Positions 17,278 through 25,652 of a DNA stretch of 64,000 bases are shown here, one piece after another. Numbering within the stretch: position 1 is the first letter of the stretch; every line of letters begins with the position of its first letter. The stretch is taken from positions 372,001 through 436,000 of the forward strand of contig NZ_JADKMY010000001.1 in the NCBI RefSeq assembly GCF_015351405.1, written 5' to 3'. The position numbers and the translations under genes are program-made. This stretch comes from Corynebacterium suicordis DSM 45110 (lineage in GTDB: Bacteria > Actinomycetota > Actinomycetes > Mycobacteriales > Mycobacteriaceae). The notes beneath the pieces were generated by a model. The model was not told the origin of the DNA, did not search any database, and saw nothing but the letters and a program-made list of their open reading frames with translations.

Positions 17278-17643
17278 ATGCTCACTGCTTCTTCTCGTCT
17301 TGATGTCATGAACCGACTAGGTCGGGCTATGGCGGATCCCAACCGTTCCCGGATCCTGCTAGAACTTCTTGATGGCCCCATTTATCCGGCGTCGCTCGCA
17401 GAAGAACTGGGACTAACACGGTCAAACGTGTCCAACCACCTCACATGTCTGCGAGACTGCGGGATCATCGTGGCCGAACCCGAGGGTCGCAAAACCCGCT
17501 ATGAGATCGCGGATGCCCACTTGGCACACAGTTTGCAAGCCTTGCTCGACACCACGCTTGCCGTTGATGAAGATGCTCGCTGCATTGATGACGAGTGCGC
17601 CATTCCAGGATGCGGACAAGTATCGGAGCCACGGAATGCTTAG
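17278..17643 (+). CDS. cmtR: ArsR/SmtB family metal-sensing repressor, CmtR-like
   Basis: The 121-residue winged-helix protein aligns with mycobacterial CmtR, a Cd/Pb sensor. It has RLGRAMADPNRSRILLELLDGPIYP, then LGLTRSNVSNHLTCLRDCGI. The two Cys of CLRDCG correspond to the alpha-4 metal ligands of CmtR, and more Cys occur in the tail (CIDDEC and PGCG) where CmtR has its third ligand. It should release DNA when it binds cadmium or lead and thus switch on the overlapping cadD. The gene is probably leaderless. It is an insertion relative to the usual mgtA-menG order. Confidence 0.85.
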   Translation: MLTASSRLDVMNRLGRAMADPNRSRILLELLDGPIYPASLAEELGLTRSNVSNHLTCLRDCGIIVAEPEGRKTRYEIADAHLAHSLQALLDTTLAVDEDARCIDDECAIPGCGQVSEPRNA

Positions 17644-18223
17644 CTCCATACTTGCCGCCGCCGGTCTCTTCATTGTGACGAATATCGATGACATCATCGT
17701 GTTGTCACTATTTTTTGCACGAGGGGCAGGGCAGCGGGGAACAACAGCGAAGATCTTCGCTGGTCAATACTTAGGGTTCGGCGCGATTCTCGCCACAGCA
17801 ATCCTCTTTGCGCTGGGTGCAGGGGCTTTTCTGCCTGCCAGTGTGATTCCCTATTTTGGTCTCATACCTCTTGGATTAGGACTGTGGGCAGCGTGGGAAA
17901 GTTGGCGCGGAGATGATGACGATGACCAACCTGATGGGAAGAAGGTCGGGGTGTTTACCGTGGCTGCAGTCACTTTCGCGAACGGCGGAGACAATATCGG
18001 GGTTTATGTCCCGGTGTTCTTGAGCGTTGGCACGGGCACGATTGTCCTTTACTGCATTGTGTTCTTGATTCTCGTGGCTGCCTTGGTGGCGCTCGCCGGA
18101 TCTATTGCTACGCGACCAGTGATCGCCGAAGTATTGGAAAGAAGCGAAAGTGTGGTGTTCCCAGTTGTTTTGATCGTGCTGGGTATCGCGATCCTCGTCA
18201 GTGGTGGGGCCTTCGGCCTCTAG
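17636..18223 (+). CDS. cadD: CadD family cadmium resistance transporter
   Basis: From ATG 17636 the protein has 195 residues and five or six membrane spans. It carries the family signatures NIDDIIVLSLFFARG near residue 17 and FANGGDNIGVYVPVF near residue 115, both with acidic residues suited to metal binding. An Asp-rich loop (DDDDDQPDGKK) lies in the middle. CadD proteins export or bind cadmium at the membrane. The ATG overlaps the cmtR stop by 8 bases, so the pair is a two-gene resistance operon. A longer frame from 17501 runs inside cmtR and is rejected. Confidence 0.85.
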   Translation: MLSSILAAAGLFIVTNIDDIIVLSLFFARGAGQRGTTAKIFAGQYLGFGAILATAILFALGAGAFLPASVIPYFGLIPLGLGLWAAWESWRGDDDDDQPDGKKVGVFTVAAVTFANGGDNIGVYVPVFLSVGTGTIVLYCIVFLILVAALVALAGSIATRPVIAEVLERSESVVFPVVLIVLGIAILVSGGAFGL

Positions 18224-18303
18224 AAACGCGGGGTCCGCACCGCGGAGCTCGCCTGAGTTGCGAGCTTGTCGCGATGCGGATGAGTGCTGGGCACCCGCTG
18301 GGA

Positions 18304-18309
18304 TAGAAT
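18304..18309 (+). promoter_or_regulatory. -10 element for leaderless menG
   Basis: TAGAAT lies 8 bases before the GTG start of menG and no RBS is present between them. It shows that menG is transcribed independently of the cadD operon upstream. Confidence 0.55.
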
Positions 18310-18317
18310 GAGTAACC

Positions 18318-19010
18318 GTGTCACGCGCCAGCCTGGAAAAGAAACCGCACGATGTTGCGAAGATGTTCGACCAAGTGGGGAAGAACTACGACATCACCAA
18401 TACCGTCTTAAGCTTTGGCCAAGACAGGTACTGGCGAAAGCGCACCCGCCGCAGGCTTGACCTCAAGCCTGGAGACGTGGTGCTGGATCTCGCTGCTGGA
18501 ACTGGCGTATCCACCGAAGAATTCGCCAAGTCCGGTGCATATTGCGTGGCCTGCGATTTTTCCCGAGGAATGCTGCAGGCTGGTCTCTCCCGTGGACTGC
18601 CCATGATCTGCGGCGATGGCACTCAGCTGCCCTTCGCGGATAACACTTTCGATGCCGTCACGATCAACTATGGATTGCGAAACATCGTGGATTATCGCGC
18701 GGGATTGCGCGAAATGGCCCGAGTGACCAAGCCCGGTGGAACGATCGTGATCGGTGAATTCTCCACTCCCGTGGTGCCACTGTTTTCCACGGTCTACAAG
18801 GAATACCTGATGCGCGCGCTGCCCAGCGTGGCCCGTGTAGTCAGCTCCAACCCGGAAGCATATGTCTACCTCGCGGAATCCATCCGCGCCTGGCCAAACC
18901 AGGAAGAACTGGCCGCGGAGATCAACGCCAACGGCTGGGAGAATGCCGGCTGGCAGAACCTCACCGGCGGCATCGTTGCGCTACACGCGGCCACCAAGCC
19001 GCTGGATTAA
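18318..19010 (+). CDS. menG: Demethylmenaquinone methyltransferase
   Basis: The 230-residue class I methyltransferase of the UbiE/MenG family methylates demethylmenaquinone with SAM, the last ring step. The SAM loop is [14 protein letters not shown] near residue 57. The family motif [12 protein letters not shown] appears as [20 protein letters not shown] near residue 115. The N-terminus [26 protein letters not shown] is characteristic. GTG start with a leaderless promoter. The menJ gene is downstream on the opposite strand, 62 bases away. Confidence 0.94.
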   Translation: MSRASLEKKPHDVAKMFDQVGKNYDITNTVLSFGQDRYWRKRTRRRLDLKPGDVVLDLAAGTGVSTEEFAKSGAYCVACDFSRGMLQAGLSRGLPMICGDGTQLPFADNTFDAVTINYGLRNIVDYRAGLREMARVTKPGGTIVIGEFSTPVVPLFSTVYKEYLMRALPSVARVVSSNPEAYVYLAESIRAWPNQEELAAEINANGWENAGWQNLTGGIVALHAATKPLD

Positions 19011-19072
19011 TACGCCGGGCTAATTCAACCCTGAGCCAGATCTGCGTTGAGCCAAATCTGCATTGGGCCAGC

Positions 19073-20473
19073 TCAGCGCATCTCGGTGCCAAACAGCGGA
19101 CGAGAATCGGCTGCTAGCAGCCGATCTGCCCCGCGGGAGAGCCCACCCACGCTGCGCCACACGCGGGCGGTGAGATCCGCATCTTCCGGCGTGACCAAGT
19201 TCCCCATGAGGCGCGCGGCGCTGCCCATCAAGTAAGGCGAGAGTGGCCCGCGCATACCCAGCGGCCCGATGGCGCTCATCAACCCGGGCATGGTCAGCCC
19301 GATGGCCAGGCGTCGCGCCAAACTAAACGCGGCCCCGTAGTGCTCGCGCAGGACATTCGGCCACACGAAGCGCAGGCCATCAGCATTCCGCGCAGCATCT
19401 ACCAGTAAGCCAACCACCAGCTGCGCGGATTCCAGCGCGTAATCAATCCCCTCACCATTCAAGGGGTTGATTAGTGCAGCAGTATCTCCCAGCGTTGCCC
19501 AGTTCACGCCCGCCACGCGGGTTACCGCACCACCCATGGGCAGCAAGGCGCTGGTCACCGCCTGCGGTTGTCCGCACTGCCATTCATCGCGGATCTGGTT
19601 GGCGTAATGGTGCAGCAGCTTTTTCGTGTTGACCTTTGCTGGTCGCGCACTGGTGGTAAGCGCGCCACAGCCCAGGTTGGCTCGGGGGCCAACCCCATCA
19701 CCCGCAGCGCCTTCACCCAGCGGAAACACCCATCCATAACCGGGCTGCGCCACCCCATTCTCATCCCGCAGCTCCAAGTGGGAATGGATCCACGGTTCCG
19801 TGCCGCGCGGAGTGTCCACATAGCTCCGGGCCGCCACCCCATGCACCATCTCGCGCAACCAACGCACACCAACCTGTCGGCTAATCCCGCCACGCACACC
19901 CTCGGCCAGCAGATAGTGCTTGCCCCGCACCACCACCGGCTCACCTTGGCCATTTACTCCGCTGAGCTGGGAGATTGAGTGGGGGGTGTCCAGGGTGGCG
20001 TCGAGCAACTTCACCGAACCCACGGCCCGGGCACCCGCACGCACGGCGTGGTGGAGGAGTGCCACGTCCAGTTCAGACCGGGGGATTGCCGAGCCACGAG
20101 TGGGGAAAGAACCCTCCGGCCAGGGGGCGGTGATCGAGCCGCCGAAGCCGTGGAGCTTCAGGCCATCAATCTCCGGACGTCCCTCCAGAATGTGCAGCGC
20201 GTCCATTTCCGCCAGCGCCTTGATAGCGCGGGGAGTCAGGCCATCACCGCAGGTCTTATCTCGTCCGCGGGCGGGGGCGGTCGAATCGGGCTGCAGGCCG
20301 GGCAGCTCGGCCATGTCCACGATCAGCGCATCCATGCCGGCCTTGGCCGCCCAATAACCAGCCGCAGCTCCAGCCGGACCCGCGCCCACGATCACCACAT
20401 CTGCCGTGAGCAGGCTTTCGGCTCGATGGGTGCCAACGCTGGGGGAGGAGGGGGTGGGAGTCACAGTCAACAT
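19073..20473 (-). CDS. menJ: Geranylgeranyl reductase family flavoprotein, probable menaquinone isoprenyl reductase
   Basis: The ATG at 20473 gives 466 residues. A dinucleotide fold opens with DVVIVGAGPAGAAAGYWAAK near residue 30. DKTCGDGLTPRAIKAL and YGWVFPLGEGAAGDGVG fit the geranylgeranyl reductase family. The late GDTAALINPLNGEGIDYALES is the FAD phosphate motif. In mycobacteria the gene at this position, beside the polyprenyl synthase, is MenJ, which saturates one isoprene unit of menaquinone to give MK(II-H2). It is divergent from the polyprenyl synthase with about 160 bases between. The frame runs further upstream but the conserved part starts here. Confidence 0.87.
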   Translation of the reverse strand: MLTVTPTPSSPSVGTHRAESLLTADVVIVGAGPAGAAAGYWAAKAGMDALIVDMAELPGLQPDSTAPARGRDKTCGDGLTPRAIKALAEMDALHILEGRPEIDGLKLHGFGGSITAPWPEGSFPTRGSAIPRSELDVALLHHAVRAGARAVGSVKLLDATLDTPHSISQLSGVNGQGEPVVVRGKHYLLAEGVRGGISRQVGVRWLREMVHGVAARSYVDTPRGTEPWIHSHLELRDENGVAQPGYGWVFPLGEGAAGDGVGPRANLGCGALTTSARPAKVNTKKLLHHYANQIRDEWQCGQPQAVTSALLPMGGAVTRVAGVNWATLGDTAALINPLNGEGIDYALESAQLVVGLLVDAARNADGLRFVWPNVLREHYGAAFSLARRLAIGLTMPGLMSAIGPLGMRGPLSPYLMGSAARLMGNLVTPEDADLTARVWRSVGGLSRGADRLLAADSRPLFGTEMR

Positions 20474-20634
20474 TGTCGCACGCGCAAATCCGGCGAGTTG
20501 AGCCGGATACACACGTCCCTCGAGGACTCGGCTAAAGTATCCGATGATGAGGTGTGTTTTGTGGCGACGCAAACCTGCACCCCAATAGAAAATGGTTGTG
20601 ACGGTAGACGATTGTGACGAGGCTGACCACTGAT

Positions 20635-21657
20635 ATGTCAAGCACCCCACGTGCAGAGGCGAAGTCCACACCAGTGGCTCCTGACTTGAATAGTCCAGCG
20701 CTGAATGCAGCGCTCACCGATGGTTTGCAGCGCGCGGAAAACATGCTGCTGGATGAACTGCGGCAAGGAGAATCCTTCCTGACCGATAAGGTCAGCCACC
20801 TCGCTGAGGCCGGCGGGAAGCGATTCCGCGTGGTGTTCGCTTTGCTCGCCAGCCACTATGGCCCACGGCCGATGTCTGATGACGTGATTCGTGCTGCCGT
20901 GGTTGTGGAGCTCACCCACTTGGCCACGCTCTATCACGATGACGTGATGGATGAAGCTGATCGCCGCCGCGGTGCGGAATCCGCCAATGCGCGCTGGAAC
21001 AATTCCATCGCCATTTTGGCCGGTGATTACCTGTTTGCAGTTGCCTCGAAGATCATGGCTCAGCTGGGCATGGAGACCGTGGCGCACTTCGCGGAGGCCT
21101 TCCAGGAGCTGGTGACCGGCCAGATGCGCGAGACGGTGGGTGTTCCGGAAGGGGCCGATCCCATCGAGCACTACATGACCGTGATCCAGGAAAAGACGGG
21201 CGTGCTGATTGCCTCCGCCGGTTACCTGGGTGCGCTGCACGCAGGTGCTGCCCGCGAGCACATTGATGCCTTGCGCGCGTTTGGCCGGCACATGGGCCAG
21301 GTGTTCCAGATCGTGGATGACATCATCGATATCTGGTCCAACCCGGAAGAGTCCGGCAAGACCCCCGGCACCGACCTGCGCGAGGGCGTGTTCACCCTGC
21401 CTGTGCTTTACGCAATGGGTCAGGAGGATGAAGTGGGAGCTCGCTTGCGAGAGATCCTCACCGGCCCCGTCACCGATGACGCTTTGGTGGAGGAAGCCCT
21501 GGGCTTGATTCACCAGTCCACCGGTCGCGAGCGCGCGTTGGAAGACGTGGAATCCTACCGCCAGCGGGCAGAGGAGGAGCTGAACAAGCTCCCAGAGGGT
21601 GAGACCACTTCTGCGCTGCGGGAATTGATGAATTTCGCGCTCCAGCGCCTGGGTTAA
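20635..21657 (+). CDS. Long-chain polyprenyl diphosphate synthase
   Basis: From ATG 20635 the protein has 340 residues. It is a trans-prenyltransferase with both aspartate motifs: LYHDDVMDEA near residue 103 and QIVDDIIDIW near residue 230. EAGGKRFRVVF is the IPP-binding region. It should extend allylic diphosphates with IPP to make the tail for MenA, so it is the likely menaquinone side-chain synthase (IspB/GrcC group). The chain length cannot be read reliably. A GTG at 20614 in the same frame is an alternative start. The tRNA block follows. Confidence 0.88.
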   Translation: MSSTPRAEAKSTPVAPDLNSPALNAALTDGLQRAENMLLDELRQGESFLTDKVSHLAEAGGKRFRVVFALLASHYGPRPMSDDVIRAAVVVELTHLATLYHDDVMDEADRRRGAESANARWNNSIAILAGDYLFAVASKIMAQLGMETVAHFAEAFQELVTGQMRETVGVPEGADPIEHYMTVIQEKTGVLIASAGYLGALHAGAAREHIDALRAFGRHMGQVFQIVDDIIDIWSNPEESGKTPGTDLREGVFTLPVLYAMGQEDEVGARLREILTGPVTDDALVEEALGLIHQSTGRERALEDVESYRQRAEEELNKLPEGETTSALRELMNFALQRLG

Positions 21658-21757
21658 CCGCCCTGCCCAGTGAGCACCGAATGTGCAGGCGACCTGCTGA
21701 TTTGCCTAAAGGTGCGGTGCTCATAGTAAAGTAACGTGCGCACCAGAGATGGCGCAC

Positions 21758-21842
21758 GCCAGATTGCCCGAGCGGCCAAAGGGAGCGGATTGTAAATCCG
21801 TCGGCTATGCCTACGTTGGTTCGAATCCATCATCTGGCACCA
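21758..21842 (+). tRNA. tRNA-Tyr (anticodon GTA)
   Basis: GCCAGAT pairs fully with ATCTGGC, the anticodon GTA is at 21792-21794 and a long variable arm marks a class II tRNA. The discriminator A is followed by an encoded CCA. The T stem GTTGG/CCATC has one U-U mismatch. Confidence 0.93.
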
Positions 21843-21847
21843 CAGCG

Positions 21848-21891
21848 AAAACCCCCGAGTGATTTACTCCATGTGAATCCTCGGGGGTTTT
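21848..21891 (+). terminator. Intrinsic terminator after tRNA-Tyr
   Basis: AAAACCCCCGA and TCGGGGGTTTT are perfect inverted repeats around a 22-base loop, ending in T residues. It lies 6 bases after the CCA of tRNA-Tyr. From here to 22085 no gene is visible. Confidence 0.85.
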
Positions 21892-22085
21892 GCTTTGCCC
21901 TTCACAGCCCGGCCCATTGTGCGCCCGCTCGCTCGCCCGCCAGTGAGTGCTCCCGCGAGGCCCACTAAAAGGCCAGCAATGACCCCCCTGACATGCCGAT
22001 TTGTGTAAACCCACCCCAACTGGTTAATCTAACGCAGGCTTCAGGCACACGGCACACGTATGTGTGGCGGGTAACCAGTATCCAC

Positions 22086-22158
22086 GCCCCCTTAGCTCAG
22101 TCGGTAGAGCGTTTCCATGGTAAGGAAAAGGTCAACGGTTCGATTCCGTTAGGGGGCT
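22086..22158 (+). tRNA. tRNA-Thr (anticodon GGT)
   Basis: The acceptor stem GCCCCCT/AGGGGGC pairs fully. The D arm TAGCTCAGTCGGTAGAGC and T loop TTCGATT are standard and the anticodon GGT lies in TCCATGGTAAGGA. CCA is not encoded. Confidence 0.95.
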
Positions 22159-22233
22159 CAGTCATTTTCTTGGCCGCCATGTCAGGTGAGAACCGCAGAC
22201 CGCTGGCCGGTCGGCGGAAGTGACAAAGACCGT

Positions 22234-22310
22234 GGCGGTGTAGCTCAGCTGGTTAGAGCGCACGACTCATAATCGTGAGGTCGGGGGATCGAGTCCCCCC
22301 ACCGCTACCA
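22234..22310 (+). tRNA. tRNA-Met (anticodon CAT), elongator type
   Basis: Acceptor GGCGGTG pairs with CACCGCT (first pair G-U). The anticodon CAT is at 22268-22270 and CCA is encoded. The paired first position argues for elongator rather than initiator tRNA, which has an unpaired C1-A72. An Ile-CAT (lysidine) tRNA is less likely but not excluded. Confidence 0.9.
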
Positions 22311-22315
22311 CGTTG

Positions 22316-22353
22316 AAAGGCCCCAGCCTCCGCAAGGAGTTGGGGTCTTTTTT
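22316..22353 (+). terminator. Intrinsic terminator after tRNA-Met
   Basis: AGGCCCCAGCCTC and AGGAGTTGGGGTCT form a hairpin with a CGCA loop followed by TTTTT. It closes the tRNA-Thr/Met segment. The following bases to 22538 hold no visible gene apart from what must be the promoter of tRNA-Trp. Confidence 0.8.
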
Positions 22354-22538
22354 CATGCTCGCCCTCCTCTGTTGTGTTCCCTTCCTTTTTCCCGACGCCA
22401 CCCCTGGCGCCCTAAGAAACAGCAGGCAGCGCCGAAGTTTGGTGTCCGCTCAAGGTTGCGGGTAAGATTCACCGATGTTGCACAACACTGTGGCTAGAGA
22501 GATTGCTTCTCTATGGCGATGGTGCAGCATGCGCACAA

Positions 22539-22611
22539 AGGGGCGTGGCTCAATTGGTAGAGCAGCGGTCTCCAAAACCGCAGGTTGCAGGTTCAAGTCC
22601 TGTCGCCCCTG
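22539..22611 (+). tRNA. tRNA-Trp (anticodon CCA)
   Basis: AGGGGCG/CGCCCCT acceptor, D arm TGGCTCAATTGGTAGAGC, anticodon CCA at 22572-22574, T loop TTCAAGT and discriminator G. CCA is not encoded. tRNA-Trp upstream of secE is the common actinobacterial order. Confidence 0.95.
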
Positions 22612-22623
22612 CAGTACACTTTT

Positions 22624-22691
22624 ACGCTAACGTCTATCTGGATAACTTCCTCCCGGCTTTCAAAGCCTGAGAGAAAGAATGAAGTTAGCGT
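22624..22691 (+). promoter_or_regulatory. Inverted repeats between tRNA-Trp and secE
   Basis: ACGCTAAC at 22624-22631 is the exact reverse complement of GTTAGCGT at 22684-22691. Inside lie GGCTTT/AAAGCC, and AACTTC, which could also pair with GAAGTT. The last segment can therefore fold two ways. It may be an RNA processing or attenuation structure between the tRNA and secE; no T tract follows. Confidence 0.4.
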
Positions 22692-22729
22692 GAAGATAGT
22701 GTCATCCACTTTTTGTTAGGAGTTTCCAC

Positions 22730-23089
22730 GTGAGCGATGAGAGCTTCAAGAAGCCCGCAAAGCCTGCAGCTGATCTAGCTGGAAGCGGGGCTGCTCCTCG
22801 CCCGGAGGGCAAGCGCCAGGTAGCTGGCACCGCTTCCTCCGCACGTGCACAGGGGGCCTCTGCTGCTCGTTCTCCTGAAGTAGTGAAGACACGCAAGAAT
22901 CCTTTCGCGGCCGTGGTTGATTACATCCGCGGTGTGATCAGCGAGATCTCCAAGGTCATCTGGCCCACTGGTCGGGAACTCTTCACCTACACCCTGATCG
23001 TGCTTGCCTTCCTGATCATCATGATCGGGCTGGTCGCTGGCGTGGATTACCTCACCTCCATGGGAGTTCGCGCAGTCTTCGGAGTCTAG
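22730..23089 (+). CDS. secE: Preprotein translocase subunit SecE
   Basis: The 119-residue protein has a 60-residue hydrophilic Ala/Pro/Lys-rich N-terminus, common in actinobacteria. The SecE core follows: NPFAAVVDYIRGVISEISKVIWPTGRE and one membrane span. SecE clamps SecY in the translocon. The GTG start follows TAGGAG with a spacing of 7-8 bases. The gene is followed by nusG after 98 bases that contain a hairpin, the usual secE-nusG order. Confidence 0.95.
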   Translation: MSDESFKKPAKPAADLAGSGAAPRPEGKRQVAGTASSARAQGASAARSPEVVKTRKNPFAAVVDYIRGVISEISKVIWPTGRELFTYTLIVLAFLIIMIGLVAGVDYLTSMGVRAVFGV

Positions 23090-23124
23090 CCCTCCCGCGT
23101 GCTACACTTGCGTGTAGAAAATAA

Positions 23125-23155
23125 CCGCCTCGCCTCTTCGGCCAGGCGGATTTTT
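23125..23155 (+). terminator. Hairpin with T tract between secE and nusG
   Basis: CCGCCT and AGGCGG enclose GCC/GGC pairs and are followed by ATTTTT. It resembles an intrinsic terminator or partial attenuator 33 bases before the nusG start. Confidence 0.65.
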
Positions 23156-23187
23156 AATTCCTTAGAACCGAGTGGAGGGTAGATCCC

Positions 23188-24099
23188 ATGAGTGATCAGA
23201 CCGAGAACCCAGACAACCTGGAAAACACGGCCGCCGCCGAAGAGTCTCAGGCGCAGGACGAAAGCCAGGCAGACAGCCAGGAAGCAAGCCAGGAAATCAG
23301 CGCTGAGTCCCTTGCTGCCACCGCACAGGAAGATGTGCAGAAGGCCGCTGCCGAAGCTCACGCTGAGGCCACCGCTGAAGGCGAAGCGGCTGAAGGGGAG
23401 GGCGAAGACCAGACCCCAGAAGATGCCGCGATGGCTGCCTACAAGGCGCGCCTGCGCAGCTTCATGCGCGAGCTGAAGAAGCTGCCCGGCCAGTGGTACA
23501 TCATCCAGTGCTACTCCGGTTACGAGAACAAGGTGAAGACCAACCTGGAGATGCGTTCCCAGACCCTGGGCGTGGATGACCAGATCCACGAAGTTGTGGT
23601 CCCCATCGAAGAAGTCACCGAGCTCCGTGATGGCAAGCGCAAGAACGTCAAGCGCAAGCTGCTGCCAGGCTATGTCCTGGTGCGCATGAACCTGGAAGAT
23701 GCTTCCTGGTCCGTGGTTCGCGATACCCCGGGTGTCACCAGCTTCGTGGGCAACGAGGGCAAGCCCACCCCGGTGCAGGTGCGCGAAGTCGCCAAGTTCC
23801 TGCTGCCTCCAGAGACCGCCACTGCTTCCGCAGAAGGTGGAGAAGAGGGCGATGTGGCAACCGGTGTGGACGTTTCCGCAACCGGTGTGGCAACTCCTCC
23901 AAAGCCTGCCTCCGAATCCATCGTGGTGGGCTACGAGGTTGGCGAGTCCGTGACCATCCTTTCCGGACCTTTCGCTTCCGTCTCCGCCACCATCTCTGAG
24001 ATCGACCCAACTTCTAACCGCCTCAAGGCCATGGTTTCCATCTTTGGCCGCGAGACCCCGGTTGAGCTGGAATTTGATCAGGTAGAGAAGCTGGACTAG
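23188..24099 (+). CDS. nusG: Transcription termination/antitermination protein NusG
   Basis: The 303-residue protein has three parts. The first 95 residues are acidic and Ala/Glu/Gln rich. The NGN domain (about 103-215) has [19 protein letters not shown] and [13 protein letters not shown]. The KOW domain is [18 protein letters not shown] near residue 252. A 35-residue Ala/Thr/Gly/Val linker separates NGN and KOW. NusG binds RNA polymerase and links it to Rho or the ribosome. Length and acidic extension are typical of actinobacteria, although the linker is long. Confidence 0.95.
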   Translation: MSDQTENPDNLENTAAAEESQAQDESQADSQEASQEISAESLAATAQEDVQKAAAEAHAEATAEGEAAEGEGEDQTPEDAAMAAYKARLRSFMRELKKLPGQWYIIQCYSGYENKVKTNLEMRSQTLGVDDQIHEVVVPIEEVTELRDGKRKNVKRKLLPGYVLVRMNLEDASWSVVRDTPGVTSFVGNEGKPTPVQVREVAKFLLPPETATASAEGGEEGDVATGVDVSATGVATPPKPASESIVVGYEVGESVTILSGPFASVSATISEIDPTSNRLKAMVSIFGRETPVELEFDQVEKLD

Positions 24100-24261
24100 G
24101 GTAGTTCCGTTCTGCAAAAAATTGCAGAGCACTTTTTATGCATTGCACACACTTCCGGTGGCCGGTGAAATCCCGGCATCCGGTAGGGCATGCCCACTGC
24201 GTTATTAACCTTTGTTTCTAGCCATCGCACGGGCATGTCCGATAACTGAAAGTAGGAAAAG

Positions 24262-24708
24262 ATGGCAAAGAAGAAGAAGGTCACTGGCCTCATCAAGCTG
24301 CAGATCCAGGCCGGCCAGGCAACCCCTGCCCCTCCTGTTGGTCCTGCACTGGGTGCCCATGGTGTCAACATCATGGAGTTCACCAAGGCCTACAACGCAG
24401 CTACCGAAGCTCAGCGTGGAAACATCGTGCCCGTGGAAATCACGGTCTACGAAGACCGCACGTTCGACTTCAAGCTGAAGACCCCTCCAGCTGCTCGTCT
24501 TCTGCTCAAGGCCGCTGGCCTGCAGAAGGGCTCTGGCGTTCCTCACACCGACAAGGTCGGTTCTGTGACTTGGGAGCAGTGCCGCGAGATCGCTGAGACC
24601 AAGAAGGCAGACATGAACGCCAACGACCTGGAGAACGGCGCCCGCATCATCGCTGGTACCGCTCGTTCCATGGGCATCGTTGTCAAGGACGAGCCAGCTA
24701 AGGCTTAA
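24262..24708 (+). CDS. rplK: Ribosomal protein L11
   Basis: The 148-residue protein starts [16 protein letters not shown], then [20 protein letters not shown], the thiostrepton-contact proline segment. The C-terminal RNA-binding half with KAGLQKG and GTARSMGI follows. L11 sits at the GTPase-associated centre of the 50S subunit. AGGAAAAG precedes the ATG. A GC-rich hairpin-forming segment lies in the 162-base gap after nusG. rplA follows 133 bases downstream. Confidence 0.97.
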   Translation: MAKKKKVTGLIKLQIQAGQATPAPPVGPALGAHGVNIMEFTKAYNAATEAQRGNIVPVEITVYEDRTFDFKLKTPPAARLLLKAAGLQKGSGVPHTDKVGSVTWEQCREIAETKKADMNANDLENGARIIAGTARSMGIVVKDEPAKA

Positions 24709-24841
24709 GTTCTTAAATCAAGTCCTTCTCTGATCCCGGCACCAGCATGGCGTCGGGAAAAAGAAAAGGCATGTGGCAGAGCCCCTTGCTGGCTCGCTGA
24801 CCACAACTTCCAAACTCAATTTCGAAAGATTGGTAGATACC

Positions 24842-25549
24842 ATGAGCAAGACTTCAAAGGCTTACCGCGCTGCTGCGGAGAAGATCGACAAGTCCAAGTC
24901 CTACAGCCCACTGGAAGCAGTGAAGCTGGTCAAGGAAACCTCCTCCTCTAACTACGACGCCACCGTTGACGTGGCCCTGCGCCTGGGTGTCGACCCACGC
25001 AAGGCTGACCAGCTGGTTCGCGGCACTGTTTCCCTGCCTAACGGCACCGGCAAGAACGTGCGCGTGATCGTATTCGCTGAGGGCCCTAACGCCACCGCCG
25101 CTGAAGAAGCTGGCGCTGATGCAGTGGGCACCGCCGAACTGATCGAGAAGATCCAGGGCGGTTGGACCGACTTCGATGCAGCTATCGCTACCCCAGACCA
25201 GATGGCCAAGGTTGGCCGCGTGGCCCGCGTCCTGGGCCCACGTGGTCTGATGCCAAACCCTAAGACCGGCACCGTGACCACCGATGTGGCCAAGGCCGTG
25301 TCCGAGATCAAGGGCGGAAAGATCTCCTTCCGCGTTGACAAGGCATCCAACCTGCACGCCATCATCGGCAAGGCATCCTTCGACGAGCAGAAGCTGGCCG
25401 AGAACTACGGCGCTCTGCTGGACGAACTGCTGCGTCTGAAGCCTGCATCTTCCAAGGGCAAGTACCTGAAGAAGATCTCCCTCTCCTCCACCAACGGTCC
25501 TTCCGTTCTGGTTGATGAGAACGTGCAGAAGAACTACGCAGGTGAGTAA
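24842..25549 (+). CDS. rplA: Ribosomal protein L1
   Basis: From ATG 24842 the protein has 235 residues, the normal length. It begins [16 protein letters not shown] and has the L1 signature [15 protein letters not shown] near residue 131, with [20 protein letters not shown] further on. L1 forms the mobile stalk of the 50S subunit and can repress its own mRNA. The frame extends to 24773 but the extra residues are not L1-like. A terminator follows. Confidence 0.97.
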   Translation: MSKTSKAYRAAAEKIDKSKSYSPLEAVKLVKETSSSNYDATVDVALRLGVDPRKADQLVRGTVSLPNGTGKNVRVIVFAEGPNATAAEEAGADAVGTAELIEKIQGGWTDFDAAIATPDQMAKVGRVARVLGPRGLMPNPKTGTVTTDVAKAVSEIKGGKISFRVDKASNLHAIIGKASFDEQKLAENYGALLDELLRLKPASSKGKYLKKISLSSTNGPSVLVDENVQKNYAGE

Positions 25550-25597
25550 TTTTCACCTCATCACCCGTTAGCTAGAGCTGCGGGTGGTTGCACGAAT

Positions 25598-25636
25598 GAG
25601 GCGCCGCGGGGAATTCCCTGCAGCGCCTCTTTTTTT
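25598..25636 (+). terminator. Intrinsic terminator of rplK-rplA
   Basis: GAGGCGC pairs with GCGCCTC around an inner GCGGGGAATTCCCTGC hairpin and is followed by TTTTTTT. It ends just before the convergent lipase-like gene. Confidence 0.9.
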
Positions 25637-25652
25637 GTTTTTCTGAGCCGAC

